From NCBI RefSeq assembly GCF_042682045.1, contig NZ_JBHUGS010000002.1, positions 620,001-684,000 on the forward strand: DNA of 64,000 nt, given 5' to 3'. This document shows positions 54,490 through 63,472 of this stretch, piece after piece. The notes under the pieces are model-generated. The model saw nothing but the letters and a program-made list of their open reading frames with translations, was not told the origin of the DNA and made no database searches. Every line of letters begins with the position of its first letter. Position 1 is the stretch's first letter. The stretch comes from Sphingomonas_R arantia. Lineage in GTDB: Bacteria > Pseudomonadota > Alphaproteobacteria > Sphingomonadales > Sphingomonadaceae. A program made the position numbers and the translations under genes.

Positions 54490-55806
54490 ATGAACGCCCC
54501 GCCCCGCTCCTTCCACGTCAAGTCCTTCGGCTGCCAGATGAACGCCTATGACGGCACCCGCATGGCCGAGATGCTGGAGGCGGAGGGCATGACCGCCACC
54601 GACGAGGCGACCCAGGCGGACCTCGTCGTGCTCAACACCTGCCACATCCGCGAACGCGCCGCGGAAAAGGTCTATTCCGACATCGGCCGGCTGAAGCGTG
54701 CCGACGGCAGCACCCCGATGATCGCCGTCGCCGGCTGCGTCGCGCAGGCGGAGGGGGCCGAAATCCCGCGCCGCGCGCCCACCGTCGACATCGTCGTCGG
54801 TCCGCAGGCCTATCACCGTCTGCCCGCCATGGTCGCCGCGGTCACCGCGGGCGCGCGCGCGATCGACACCGACATGCCCGCGCTGTCGAAATTCGCGCAG
54901 CTCCCCGTCCGCCGCCGCCAGGGGCCGAGCGCCTTCCTGACCGTGCAGGAAGGCTGCGACAAATTCTGCACCTACTGCGTCGTGCCCTACACGCGCGGCG
55001 CCGAAATCAGCCGCCCCTGGGCCCAGGTGATGGACGAGGCGCGCGCGCTGGTGGACGCCGGCGCGCGCGAGATCACGCTGCTCGGCCAGAACGTCAACGC
55101 CTGGACCGGCACCGACGGACGCGGGCTCGCCGGTGGCCTCGACGGGCTGATCGCCGAACTCGACCGGCTGCCCGGGCTCGAACGGATCCGCTACACGACC
55201 AGCCACCCCAACGACATGACGCAGGGGCTGATCGACGCGCACCGCGACGTCGGGAAACTGATGCCGTTCCTCCACCTCCCCGTGCAGGCCGGCTCCGACC
55301 GCATCCTGAAGGCGATGAACCGCAGCCACACGCGCGACAGCTACCTGCGCATCCTCGACCGCGTCCGCGCCGCGCGGCCCGACATCGCGATCTCGGGCGA
55401 CTTCATCGTCGGCTTCCCCGGCGAAACCGACGCCGACTTCGCCGCCACGCTCGATCTGGTCCGCCAGGTCGGCCACGCGCAGGCCTACAGCTTCAAATAC
55501 AGCGCGCGCCCCGGCACGCCCGCCGCCACGCTCGACGGCGCGGTGCCGGAGTCGGTCATGGACGAACGGCTCCACGCGCTCCAGGCGCTGATCTGGGAAC
55601 AGGCGACCGCGTTCAACGCCGCCACCGTCGGCCGCCGCACCCGCATCCTGATCGAACGCGACGGCCGCAAACCCGGCCAGCGGATCGGCAAGTCCCCCTG
55701 GCTGCAATCCGTCCACCTCGACACCGACGCCCCCATCGGCGCGATGCTCGACGTGGAGATCGTCAGCGCCGGCCCGAACAGCGTCGGCGGCGCGGCGCTT
55801 CTCTAA
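54490..55806 (+). CDS. miaB: tRNA-2-methylthio-N6-dimethylallyladenosine synthase
   Basis: A 438-residue MiaB: the N-terminal domain with three cluster Cys (FGCQMN, LNTCHIRE, AGCVAQ), a radical-SAM domain with CDKFCTYCVVPYTRG (about 157-171), FLHLPVQAGSDRIL and GFPGETD, and a C-terminal TRAM domain (RRTRILIERDGRKPGQ). It adds the methylthio group to i6A37 of tRNAs. The gene is 42 bp after plsC. It is followed by family C repeats. Confidence 0.97.
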   Translation: MNAPPRSFHVKSFGCQMNAYDGTRMAEMLEAEGMTATDEATQADLVVLNTCHIRERAAEKVYSDIGRLKRADGSTPMIAVAGCVAQAEGAEIPRRAPTVDIVVGPQAYHRLPAMVAAVTAGARAIDTDMPALSKFAQLPVRRRQGPSAFLTVQEGCDKFCTYCVVPYTRGAEISRPWAQVMDEARALVDAGAREITLLGQNVNAWTGTDGRGLAGGLDGLIAELDRLPGLERIRYTTSHPNDMTQGLIDAHRDVGKLMPFLHLPVQAGSDRILKAMNRSHTRDSYLRILDRVRAARPDIAISGDFIVGFPGETDADFAATLDLVRQVGHAQAYSFKYSARPGTPAATLDGAVPESVMDERLHALQALIWEQATAFNAATVGRRTRILIERDGRKPGQRIGKSPWLQSVHLDTDAPIGAMLDVEIVSAGPNSVGGAALL

Positions 55807-55810
55807 CTTA

Positions 55811-55924
55811 AGCCCCTCTCCTTCAGGGGAGGGGTTGGGGTGGGGGCAACAGCACCACGCCCACGACGTCGGAGGCTTGAAGAGGTCAGCCCCACCCCAA
55901 CCCCTCCCCTAAAGGAGAGGGGCT
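55811..55924. repeat. Family C inverted repeat after miaB
   Basis: The left arm (55811-55846, AGCCCCTCTCCTTCAGGGGA start) and the right arm (55889-55924) are near-perfect inverted copies of about 36 nt with a 42-nt loop. The left arm plus 12 nt of the loop is repeated exactly at 57069-57116, on the other side of phoH. Confidence 0.88.
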
Positions 55925-56052
55925 AAGAAGACCCCGAAACCAAATCGCGCGCCTCCACTTTCCAATCTCCCCCCCGCCCCCCATCTCGGCTAGCATCGGT
56001 GCGCGCCGGAGTCCCTGGCGGCCGTGGGAGAGTGCGCAGATGACGAGTGTCC

Positions 56053-57051
56053 ATGTCGCGTAAGCCGGTCCAAGCGCGTGCCGGGGATCGCGCCCGGCTC
56101 GAAATCCTGTTCGACAAGCCGCAGCTGCTGGGGCGTCTGTTCGGGCAATATGATCAGAACCTGATCGCCATCGAAAGCAAGTTGGGCGTCTACATGTCCG
56201 CCCGCGGCAATAAGATCCAGATCGAGGGCGAGGCCGAGGCCGCCGCCCGCGCCCGGGAGGTCCTGACCGGCCTCTACAACCGCATCGTGCAGGGGCAGGA
56301 CGTCGACGCCGGCATGGTCGACGGCGTGATCCAGATGTCGGCCGAACCCACGCTCGAAGGGATCATCCGCGCCGATGCGGGCGACGCCCCGCCGGTCATG
56401 ATCCGCACGCGCAAGAAGACGATCGTGCCGCGCACCGGCACGCAAATCGGTTATATGGAGGCGCTCGGCCGCGACGACGTGATCTTCGCGCTCGGGCCGG
56501 CGGGCACCGGCAAGACCTATCTCGCGGTGGCACAGGCGGTGCAGCAGCTCATCAACGGATCGGTCCAGCGGCTCATCCTGTCGCGCCCCGCGGTGGAGGC
56601 GGGCGAACGGCTCGGCTTCCTGCCCGGCGACATGAAGGAGAAGGTCGACCCCTATCTCCGCCCGCTCTACGACGCGCTGTACGACATGCTGCCGACCGAG
56701 CAGGTCGAACGCCGCATCGCCAGCGGCGAAATTGAGATCGCCCCGATCGCGTTCATGCGCGGCCGCACGCTGTCCGACGCCTTCATCATCCTGGACGAGG
56801 CGCAGAACACCACCATCGCGCAGATGAAGATGTTCCTGACCCGCTTCGGCATGAACAGTCGCATGGTGGTGTGCGGCGATCCGCGCCAGATCGATCTGCC
56901 CGGCGTCGGCCAGTCCGGCCTCGCCGACGCGGTCCGCCGGCTTGAGGGCCTCGAAGGCATCGGCACGATCCGCTTCGGCGCCGCCGACGTCGTCCGCCAC
57001 CCCATCGTCGGCCGCATCGTCCAGGCCTACGAAGGCCCGGACGATGCGTGA
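56053..57051 (+). CDS. phoH: PhoH family ATPase
   Basis: A 332-residue PhoH2/PhoL-type ATPase: a KH-like N-terminus (about 15-90), Walker A GPAGTGKT (about 151-158), LSRPAVEAGERLGFLPGDMKEK, and Walker B ILDEAQNTT with FGMNSRMVVCGDPRQID. It works with the endoribonuclease YbeY encoded next, probably in rRNA processing and ribosome quality control. ATG at 56053 is chosen over GTG at 56047. Confidence 0.96.
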   Translation: MSRKPVQARAGDRARLEILFDKPQLLGRLFGQYDQNLIAIESKLGVYMSARGNKIQIEGEAEAAARAREVLTGLYNRIVQGQDVDAGMVDGVIQMSAEPTLEGIIRADAGDAPPVMIRTRKKTIVPRTGTQIGYMEALGRDDVIFALGPAGTGKTYLAVAQAVQQLINGSVQRLILSRPAVEAGERLGFLPGDMKEKVDPYLRPLYDALYDMLPTEQVERRIASGEIEIAPIAFMRGRTLSDAFIILDEAQNTTIAQMKMFLTRFGMNSRMVVCGDPRQIDLPGVGQSGLADAVRRLEGLEGIGTIRFGAADVVRHPIVGRIVQAYEGPDDA

Positions 57052-57068
57052 CGCCAAACACAACAGAA

Positions 57069-57116
57069 AGCCCCTCTCCTTCAGGGGAGGGGTTGGGGTG
57101 GGGGCAACAGCACCAC
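57069..57116. repeat. Family C half-element between phoH and ybeY
   Basis: These 48 bases are identical to 55811-55858. Only the left arm is present here; the matching right arm is missing. It sits in the 108-bp spacer between phoH and ybeY, so it is transcribed with both. Confidence 0.9.
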
Positions 57117-57159
57117 AATTTCCGACCTCGAACCGTAAAACCCACTACCGGACCAACTC

Positions 57160-57669
57160 ATGATCGAAGTCGCCATCTCCCCCGAAGAAGGCTGGTCCGG
57201 CCCGACCGACTGGCAGGCGCTCGCCGACCGCGCCGTCGCGACCGCGCTGCGCCACAGCCCCTACGCCGAACTCATCGACGCCGACGCGCTGGTCGAGGTC
57301 TCGGTCCGGTTCACCGACGATGATGAGGTGCAGGGCCTCAACGCCAGCTACCGCGCGAAGGACCGCCCGACCAACGTCCTGAGCTTCCCGATGGTGCAGC
57401 CCGACCTGCTCCCCGGCCTCGCCAACACCGACGACGGCGAGATCCTGCTCGGCGACATCGTGCTGGCGTCCGGCGTCTGCGAGCGGGAGGCGGCCGAACG
57501 CGGCGTGCCCGTCGAAACGCACGCCACCCACCTCATCGTCCACGGCACGCTCCACCTGCTCGGCCTCGACCATCTCGACGAGGCGACCGGCGACGCGATG
57601 GAAGCCGTCGAACGCGCCGCGCTGGCCGCGATCGGCATCGACGACCCCTACGCCGTCGAGGACGACTGA
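57160..57669 (+). CDS. ybeY: Endoribonuclease YbeY
   Basis: A 169-residue YbeY: the zinc motif HGTLHLLGLDH (H-x3-H-x5-H, about 127-137) is complete, with RPTNVLSFPM (TNVLSFP block) before it and GDIVLASGVCEREA. It matures the 16S rRNA 3' end and takes part in late ribosome quality control. It follows phoH, its usual partner, with a repeat in between. Confidence 0.97.
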   Translation: MIEVAISPEEGWSGPTDWQALADRAVATALRHSPYAELIDADALVEVSVRFTDDDEVQGLNASYRAKDRPTNVLSFPMVQPDLLPGLANTDDGEILLGDIVLASGVCEREAAERGVPVETHATHLIVHGTLHLLGLDHLDEATGDAMEAVERAALAAIGIDDPYAVEDD

Positions 57670-57817
57670 AGGCATCACCCGCCCGGTCCCCCTCGAGCAA
57701 AGCCGAGAAGAGGGCAGCCGAAAACAAATCTCCCACCTCCCCATCATCGCGATAGCGACACCCCGCCAATCCGCGCTAGGATTGCGATAACTGCACCGAA
57801 GGACCCTACCCCCTCCC

Positions 57818-58711
57818 ATGCCAGACGATTCCAGTAGCAACGAGACCGGCGGCCGATTGTGGGCCGGTCTCCGCAACCTCCTGTTCGGTGAGGACAGCGA
57901 ACCGAATCTGCGCGACCAGATCGAGGAAGCGATCGAGGACCATGAGGACGGCGGCGCGCGCCCCGACCCGGGCGACCTCTCCCCCGTCGAACGTCAGATG
58001 CTCCGCAACCTCCTCCATTTCGGCGAGCGCCGGGTGGGCGAAATCGGCGTCCCGCGGGCGGACATCATCGCGGTCGCCGAAACGATCAGCTTCACCGATC
58101 TCGTCGCCGCCTTCGCGGATGCGGGCCACAGCCGCCTGCCGGTGTACCGCGACAGCCTCGATCATGTCGTCGGCATGGTCCATGTGAAGGACGTGTTCGC
58201 GATCCTCGCGTCCGGCGGCCCGCACCCAGTCGATCTGACCGGCCTGCTCCGCGAACCGCGCTACGTCCCCGAATCGATGGGCGTGCTCGATCTGCTCGCG
58301 GAAATGCGTTCCACCCGCACGCATCTCGCGATCGTGGTCGACGAATATAGCGGCACCGAAGGGCTCGTCACGATCGAGGACCTGATGGAGGAGATCGTCG
58401 GCGATATCGAGGACGAGCATGACGAGGCGGCCGACGCGCTGTTCGTTCAGCTCGAGGACGGGATGTGGGATGCCGCCGCCCGGGCCGAGCTGGAGGACAT
58501 CGCCATCGTCGATCCGCGCCTGGCCGATACGGACGAGGATGTCGAGACGCTCGGCGGCCTCGCCTCCGCGCTCGCCGGCCACGTCCCGCAACCGGGCGAG
58601 ACGGTACTGCACCCGAGCGGCTGGCGACTGGAGGTCACGGCGGGCGACACCAAGCGCATCCACCGCCTGCGGCTGCACCCCCCGGTCGGCCCGACGCAGG
58701 ATGCTGACTGA
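57818..58711 (+). CDS. corC: CorC/HlyC-type CBS-domain protein
   Basis: A 297-residue cytosolic protein with no membrane segments. It has two CBS domains (about 75-190; GVPRADIIAVAETIS, RLPVYRDSLDHVVGMVHVKDV, TRTHLAIVVDEYSGTEGLVTIEDLMEEIVGDI) and a CorC_HlyC C-terminal domain (about 205-290). It is linked to magnesium and cobalt efflux and membrane homeostasis. In many alphaproteobacteria an lnt gene follows directly; here a sorbosone-dehydrogenase-like gene does. Confidence 0.95.
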   Translation: MPDDSSSNETGGRLWAGLRNLLFGEDSEPNLRDQIEEAIEDHEDGGARPDPGDLSPVERQMLRNLLHFGERRVGEIGVPRADIIAVAETISFTDLVAAFADAGHSRLPVYRDSLDHVVGMVHVKDVFAILASGGPHPVDLTGLLREPRYVPESMGVLDLLAEMRSTRTHLAIVVDEYSGTEGLVTIEDLMEEIVGDIEDEHDEAADALFVQLEDGMWDAAARAELEDIAIVDPRLADTDEDVETLGGLASALAGHVPQPGETVLHPSGWRLEVTAGDTKRIHRLRLHPPVGPTQDAD

Positions 58712-58788
58712 ACCGATCGTCACTTGCAATCGCCGCCATATTAGATCGTTATCGCGGCCTGTGTCGCTCGCCCGGAAGGCTCAAGCCG

Positions 58789-60141
58789 TTGCGTAACCGC
58801 ATCATCGCCGTCATCGTCCTGCTGCTCGTCCTGGGCGGCGGGCTGTTCTACTGGCTAAGCCGCGGCACCACCGCCAAGCTTGACCTTGCGCAGACGCAGG
58901 GCACCAAGCCGGAGATCCCGGAACCGACGACGTCGTGGATCCCGACGGTCAACATCGCACCTGCGGTCGGCTGGAAGGCCGGCGAGGCTCCGACCCCCGC
59001 CGCCGGGCTCGCGGTCAACGACTTCGCCGCCGGGCTCGATCATCCGCGCTGGATGCTGTTGCTGCCGAATGGCGACGTGCTGGTCGCCGAAACCAACAAG
59101 CCGCCCAAGCCGGGCCAGAGCAAGAGCATCCGCGAGTGGGTCCAGTCAAAGGTCATGGGCCGCGCCGGTGCCGGCGTGGCAAGCCCGAACCGCATCGTCC
59201 TGCTGCGCGATGCGGATGGCGACGGCATCGCGGAAAGCCGCTCGACGTTGCTCACCGGCCTGATGTCGCCGTTCGGCATGGCCCTGGTCGGCAACCAGCT
59301 CTACGTCGCGAACGCCGACGCGCTCGTGCGCTACCCGTTCACACCCGGCCAGACGAAGATTACCGCCGCGCCCACCAAGGTCGTCGACCTGCCCGGCGGC
59401 CCGATCAACCATCACTGGACAAAGAACGTCATCGCCAGCCCGGACGGCAAGCGGCTGTTCGTCACGATCGGGTCGAACAGCAATGTCGGCGAGAACGGCA
59501 TGGCGGCCGAGGAAGGCCGCGCCGCGATCTGGGAAGTCGATCCCGCCACCGGCAACCACCGAATCTACGCCTACGGCCTGCGCAACCCGAACGGCCTGGC
59601 CTACGAACCGCAGTCGAAGCAGCTGTTCACCGTCGTCAACGAACGCGACGAACTCGGGTCCGACATGGTCCCGGACTACCTGACCCACGTCGAATTCGGC
59701 GGCTTCTACGGCTGGCCCTACTATTATTGGGGCGGCTACATCGACAAACGCGTGCCGCCGCCGGAAGAAGACATGCGCCAGTACAGCGTCCGCCCCGACT
59801 ATGCGCTCGGGCCGCACACCGCCTCGCTCGGCCTGACGTTCGCGGATGGCGCGAAACTCGGGGACCGCTTCGCCAACGGCGCCTTCATCGGCCAGCACGG
59901 CAGCTGGAACCGCAAGCCGATGTCCGGCTACAAAGTGGTCTACGTGCCCTTCGTCGACGGCCGGCCGACCGGCAAACCCGTCGACGTCCTGACCGGCTTC
60001 CTCAGTGCCAAACAGGACGCCCGGGGCCGCCCGGTCGGCGTCATCAAGGACAAGACCGGCGCGCTATTGGTCGCTGACGACGTCGGCAACCGCATCTGGC
60101 GCGTAAGTGCCGCGCCCGCGGTACGGACTGCGACGCGGTAG
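58789..60141 (+). CDS. Sorbosone-dehydrogenase-like PQQ-type beta-propeller protein
   Basis: A 450-residue protein with one N-terminal membrane segment (about 5-25), so it is probably anchored to the inner membrane and faces the periplasm. The rest is a six-bladed propeller of the soluble glucose/L-sorbosone dehydrogenase type: LDHPRWMLLLPNGDVLVAET, DADGDGIAE, SPFGMAL, INHHWTKNVIASPDGKRLFVT, GLRNPNGLAYEP and NERDELGSDMVPDYL. The enzyme probably oxidises an aldose or sugar ketone with PQQ. TTG at 58789 is used, with GGAAGG about nine bases before it; no ATG lies nearby in frame. Confidence 0.9.
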   Translation: MRNRIIAVIVLLLVLGGGLFYWLSRGTTAKLDLAQTQGTKPEIPEPTTSWIPTVNIAPAVGWKAGEAPTPAAGLAVNDFAAGLDHPRWMLLLPNGDVLVAETNKPPKPGQSKSIREWVQSKVMGRAGAGVASPNRIVLLRDADGDGIAESRSTLLTGLMSPFGMALVGNQLYVANADALVRYPFTPGQTKITAAPTKVVDLPGGPINHHWTKNVIASPDGKRLFVTIGSNSNVGENGMAAEEGRAAIWEVDPATGNHRIYAYGLRNPNGLAYEPQSKQLFTVVNERDELGSDMVPDYLTHVEFGGFYGWPYYYWGGYIDKRVPPPEEDMRQYSVRPDYALGPHTASLGLTFADGAKLGDRFANGAFIGQHGSWNRKPMSGYKVVYVPFVDGRPTGKPVDVLTGFLSAKQDARGRPVGVIKDKTGALLVADDVGNRIWRVSAAPAVRTATR

Positions 60142-60204
60142 GGACGCCGTGGTCGTGACAGGACGCACGCCAAGGCGGCAATAGCCCGCGACACGCGCCC
60201 CACC

Positions 60205-60266
60205 CCGTTTGGTTCGAGCCTGTCGAGAACTCAGCGCAGCGTTCTCGACAGGCTCGAACCAAACGG
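60205..60266. repeat. Family A palindrome, copy 4
   Basis: The arms 60205-60230 and 60241-60266 are perfect 26-nt inverted copies with a 10-nt loop. The arms and even most of the loop (CAGCGCAGC against CCGCGCAGC) match copy 3 at 47797-47858. Confidence 0.92.
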
Positions 60267-60337
60267 ATCAGGGGCTGGGCGAATTCACGCGCCCCGGTTT
60301 CGGCGACGCCCATCGAAGCGAAATCCCAAAACGCCCC

Positions 60338-60385
60338 GTCCATCCCGAGCGAAGTCGACGGATCCTTCGAGCAGAGCCGAGAAGC
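60338..60385. repeat. Family B repeat unit
   Basis: GTCCATCCCGAGCGAAGTCG followed by a short spacer and CTTCGAGCAGAGCCGAGAAG. It matches the unit at 17388-17430 with a few changes and again lies downstream of a family A palindrome, the same order as at 17286-17430. Confidence 0.65.
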
Positions 60386-60448
60386 CTACAGCGTCAGCGG
60401 GCGAACACCACCCCACCGAGCGCAGTACGCTCGGCGTCCATGGAGTGT

Positions 60449-60823
60449 TTAGTCTTGGGAAACCCCGGCCGTCCGCAAACCCTCGAGCGCGCTCTCCACG
60501 CGGTCCAGCGTGAACGGCTTGGGCAGCGTCGGGCAATCCGCATGGCGCGCGGGCGGCGGGTCGATCATGCCGCCGGTTGCCACGACGAACGCCTTGCCCT
60601 GATCGGCCAACGCATCGGCCACCGCCCAGCTCGGCTCGCCACCGCGCAGGTGGACATCCAGGATCGCCATGTCGAACGGCGTGGTGCGGATGTGGTCGAG
60701 CGCAGCGGAAACATTGTCCACCGTGCCGGCCACCCGGTGCCCCAGCGCGTCGACGAAATCTTCCAGCATCATCGCGATCAGGGGTTCGTCTTCGACAATC
60801 AGAACGGACAATGGCTGCGTCAT
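60449..60823 (-). CDS. Single-domain response regulator next to cckA
   Basis: A 124-residue CheY-like receiver: VLIVEDEPLIAMML, phospho-Asp in AILDVHLRG, Thr in VVATGG and Lys in LPKPF are intact. The form with LIAM and HLRGG is typical of receivers paired with HWE or hybrid kinases in alphaproteobacteria. It lies 91 bp downstream of cckA on the same strand. It is not a ChpT-type phosphotransferase. Partner kinase unknown. Confidence 0.92.
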   Translation of the reverse strand: MTQPLSVLIVEDEPLIAMMLEDFVDALGHRVAGTVDNVSAALDHIRTTPFDMAILDVHLRGGEPSWAVADALADQGKAFVVATGGMIDPPPARHADCPTLPKPFTLDRVESALEGLRTAGVSQD

Positions 60824-60914
60824 GAAAGGGGCATTACGGGATGCCCGCCACGCCGCAAAGCCAATTCGCTACGCTGCCGGTCCAATTGACTGACTTGGAT
60901 CAAGACCGAGCGAG

Positions 60915-63374
60915 TTATCCCGCGATATCGCTCCGCCCGACCGCCGCCCCCAGCGCGTCGCGCGCCGCCTGTCCAAGCTGCTGTACCGAAAACGGCTTGG
61001 GCAGGAACGCGACATTGTCGATCGCGATCGACTTGCGCAGCTGCTCCTCGGCATAGCCCGACATGAACACGATCGGCAGCCGCGGCAGCACCGCCCGCGC
61101 GTGACGGACCATCGTCGGTCCGTCCATCGTCGGCATCACCACGTCGGAGATCAGCAGGTCGATCGTCGCCGGTTCCGGATTGCCGGCCCCCCAAGTTCCG
61201 ATCCCGAGCATCTCCAGCGCCAGCTCGCCGTTCGCGGCGGTCAGCACGCGGTAGCCCTGCCGCGTCAGCGCGCGTTCCGCGACCGCACGAACCATATCCT
61301 CGTCCTCGACCAGCAGGATCGTGCCGGAGCCCCACACCTCGGACGGCTTCTCACGCGGCAGCGGCAGCACCACCTCCGCCTTCGAATCGGCCAGATGGAC
61401 CGGCAGGTAGATGACGAACGTCGTCCCCTCCCCCAGCTTCGAATCGGCAAAGATGAACCCGCCCGACTGCTTGACGATACCGTACACCGTCGACAGCCCC
61501 AGCCCCGTCCCCTTGCCGACCGGCTTGGTCGTGTAGAACGGCTCGAACACCTTGCTCAGCACCTCGGCCGGAATGCCGGTGCCGGTGTCGGTCACCGACA
61601 GCGCGGTATAGTCGCCCACGGGCAGCACGTCGGACCCGAGATCGCGCACCTGCGCCGCGGTCACGCCGTAGGTCTGCAGCGTCAGCGTGCCGCCCCCCGG
61701 CATCGCATCGCGCGCATTCACCGCCAGATTGACGATCACCTGTTCCAGCTGCCCCGGATCGGCGCGCACCGCCCCCAGCGCGCGGCCATGCTTGACCTGC
61801 AACGCCACGGTCTCGCCCAGCAACCGCTTCAGCAGGTTCGAGATTTCCGAGATCACGTCGGGCAGTTGGAGCACCTGCGGCCGCAGCGTCTGCTGGCGCG
61901 AGAAGGCAAGCAGCTGCCGCGTCAGGCCGGCCGCGCGGTTCGAGTTGTGCTTGATCTGCTGGATGTCATCATAGTCGCTGTCGCCCGGCGTGTGGCGCAT
62001 CATCATCAGGTCGCAATGCCCGATGATCGCGGTCAGGATATTGTTGAAATCATGCGCCACGCCGCCGGCCAGCTGGCCCACCGCCTGCATCTTGGTCGCC
62101 TGCGCCACCTGCCGCTTCAGCTTCGATTCCTCGGTGCTGTCCTTCAGGCTCAACAGGACGGACGCGTCGCCCAGCCCGCGCGCGGTGGCGATGGTCAGCG
62201 ACACGGGCTCGTCCGGCCGGTGGCGCAACCGCACGGACAGGTCGCCCGAATGCTGCCGACCGGACCCGGATCCGAACCGCCGCACCGCATCGGACACCGC
62301 GCCCTTGTCCTCCTTCACCACCAGGTCGCTCGGATACACCGCCGCCTGTCCCGCGGGCAGCCCCGCCGCACGCTCGAACGCCGCATTGACGAACAGCAGC
62401 CGCCCATCGCGTTCCGCCAGCGCAAGGCCGAGCGGCAGCATGCCGAGCAGGTTGTGGATATGGACCGCCGACCCGGCATCGCCCGTCGGAGTCGCGCCCG
62501 GCCCGGGGCTGTCGTCCAGGATCAGGAACAGGCTGGTGTCGCGGTCGGGATCGATCGGCACCTGCACCAGCCGCAGCGGATCGACCTCGTCGCCGTCGCC
62601 GGCAAAGCGAATCCGGTCGTCCGGCCCGCGGCGCAGCAGGTCGGTCAGCGTCCGTCCGGTCGCGTCCACCCCGCTCAGCCCCGCGCCGGTTCCGGTCGCA
62701 TCCAGCGCGCGCGCCGACAGTACGCGGTTCGCGCCGAGCAGCCGCCCGTCCCGATCGACCAGCGCCGCCATCACGCCGGCATCGCCCATCCGCCGCCCCG
62801 GCTCGCCCGTCACCAGCGCCAGCAGGTCGCGCACCGGATCGTCGGTCAGATGCGGCCGGAACCGCCAGACGAGATGATCCTCCGACTGGCCCGCACGCAA
62901 GACCGTCACCGACAGCCTGCGATGCTCGGTATTGAGCAACGCCGCCGCGCCGATCCCGTCGCGCCACGCCGCACGCCCCGCCGCGCTCAGTGCCAGGCTG
63001 CCCTCCCCGTCGAACAGGATGCCCGACGGCGGCGGCAATCCCCCGAACCAGCTTTCGTACATGCGGTTCGCGCACAGCAGCTGCCCGTCGCGGTCGGTGA
63101 TCGCCACCGCGTCGTGGTCCTGCTCGATCCCCGCCAACGCCAGCGACCAGTCGACCCCCGGTCCCGCACCCGCTTCGCCCCCCGTCCGCACGGTGCGCGT
63201 GAACCAGACGAGCGCGACGATCGCCGCCAGCGTCGCAAGGAACATGGTCGCGACCATCACATCGCCCGCGAACCACCAGATCGCCACGGCACTTGCCAGC
63301 GCGACGCAAGCCACCGCGGTGAGCGCGATCCGGTGGCGGACGTCGGGATCGGCGGGGTCAGGGGACGGTGTCAT
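60915..63374 (-). CDS. cckA: Cell-cycle hybrid histidine kinase CckA
   Basis: An 819-residue membrane-bound hybrid kinase. Two membrane segments (about 15-35 and 38-58) are followed by PAS regions (about 78-200, 210-300 and 310-430), then the kinase core with GGVAHDFNNILTAIIGHCDLM (phospho-His about 446), N-box NLAVNARDAM, DTGTGIP, EPFYTTK and GTGLGLS. A C-terminal receiver has VEDEDMVRAVAERAL, Asp in LISDVVMPTMDGP and Lys in LPKPFS. This order matches CckA, which feeds the ChpT-CtrA relay controlling cell cycle and motility. The protein is longer in its PAS part than Caulobacter CckA. No chpT or ctrA gene is in the window. Confidence 0.9.
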   Translation of the reverse strand: MTPSPDPADPDVRHRIALTAVACVALASAVAIWWFAGDVMVATMFLATLAAIVALVWFTRTVRTGGEAGAGPGVDWSLALAGIEQDHDAVAITDRDGQLLCANRMYESWFGGLPPPSGILFDGEGSLALSAAGRAAWRDGIGAAALLNTEHRRLSVTVLRAGQSEDHLVWRFRPHLTDDPVRDLLALVTGEPGRRMGDAGVMAALVDRDGRLLGANRVLSARALDATGTGAGLSGVDATGRTLTDLLRRGPDDRIRFAGDGDEVDPLRLVQVPIDPDRDTSLFLILDDSPGPGATPTGDAGSAVHIHNLLGMLPLGLALAERDGRLLFVNAAFERAAGLPAGQAAVYPSDLVVKEDKGAVSDAVRRFGSGSGRQHSGDLSVRLRHRPDEPVSLTIATARGLGDASVLLSLKDSTEESKLKRQVAQATKMQAVGQLAGGVAHDFNNILTAIIGHCDLMMMRHTPGDSDYDDIQQIKHNSNRAAGLTRQLLAFSRQQTLRPQVLQLPDVISEISNLLKRLLGETVALQVKHGRALGAVRADPGQLEQVIVNLAVNARDAMPGGGTLTLQTYGVTAAQVRDLGSDVLPVGDYTALSVTDTGTGIPAEVLSKVFEPFYTTKPVGKGTGLGLSTVYGIVKQSGGFIFADSKLGEGTTFVIYLPVHLADSKAEVVLPLPREKPSEVWGSGTILLVEDEDMVRAVAERALTRQGYRVLTAANGELALEMLGIGTWGAGNPEPATIDLLISDVVMPTMDGPTMVRHARAVLPRLPIVFMSGYAEEQLRKSIAIDNVAFLPKPFSVQQLGQAARDALGAAVGRSDIAG

Positions 63375-63472
63375 GCGTGGATGCGCTTTCGACCCGCCGG
63401 GGGTGCATCGTCAAGCCGCCTGCCATGGGCGGTGTCGCAACGGGGTGGCGCCGACCGCCACCCCTGCCATGA

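Larger units (their letters stand above)
60142..60448. other. Intergenic region with repeats
   Basis: A 307-bp spacer between convergent genes that contains a family A palindrome (60205-60266) followed by a family B unit (60338-60385). I see no gene in it. Confidence 0.7.
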
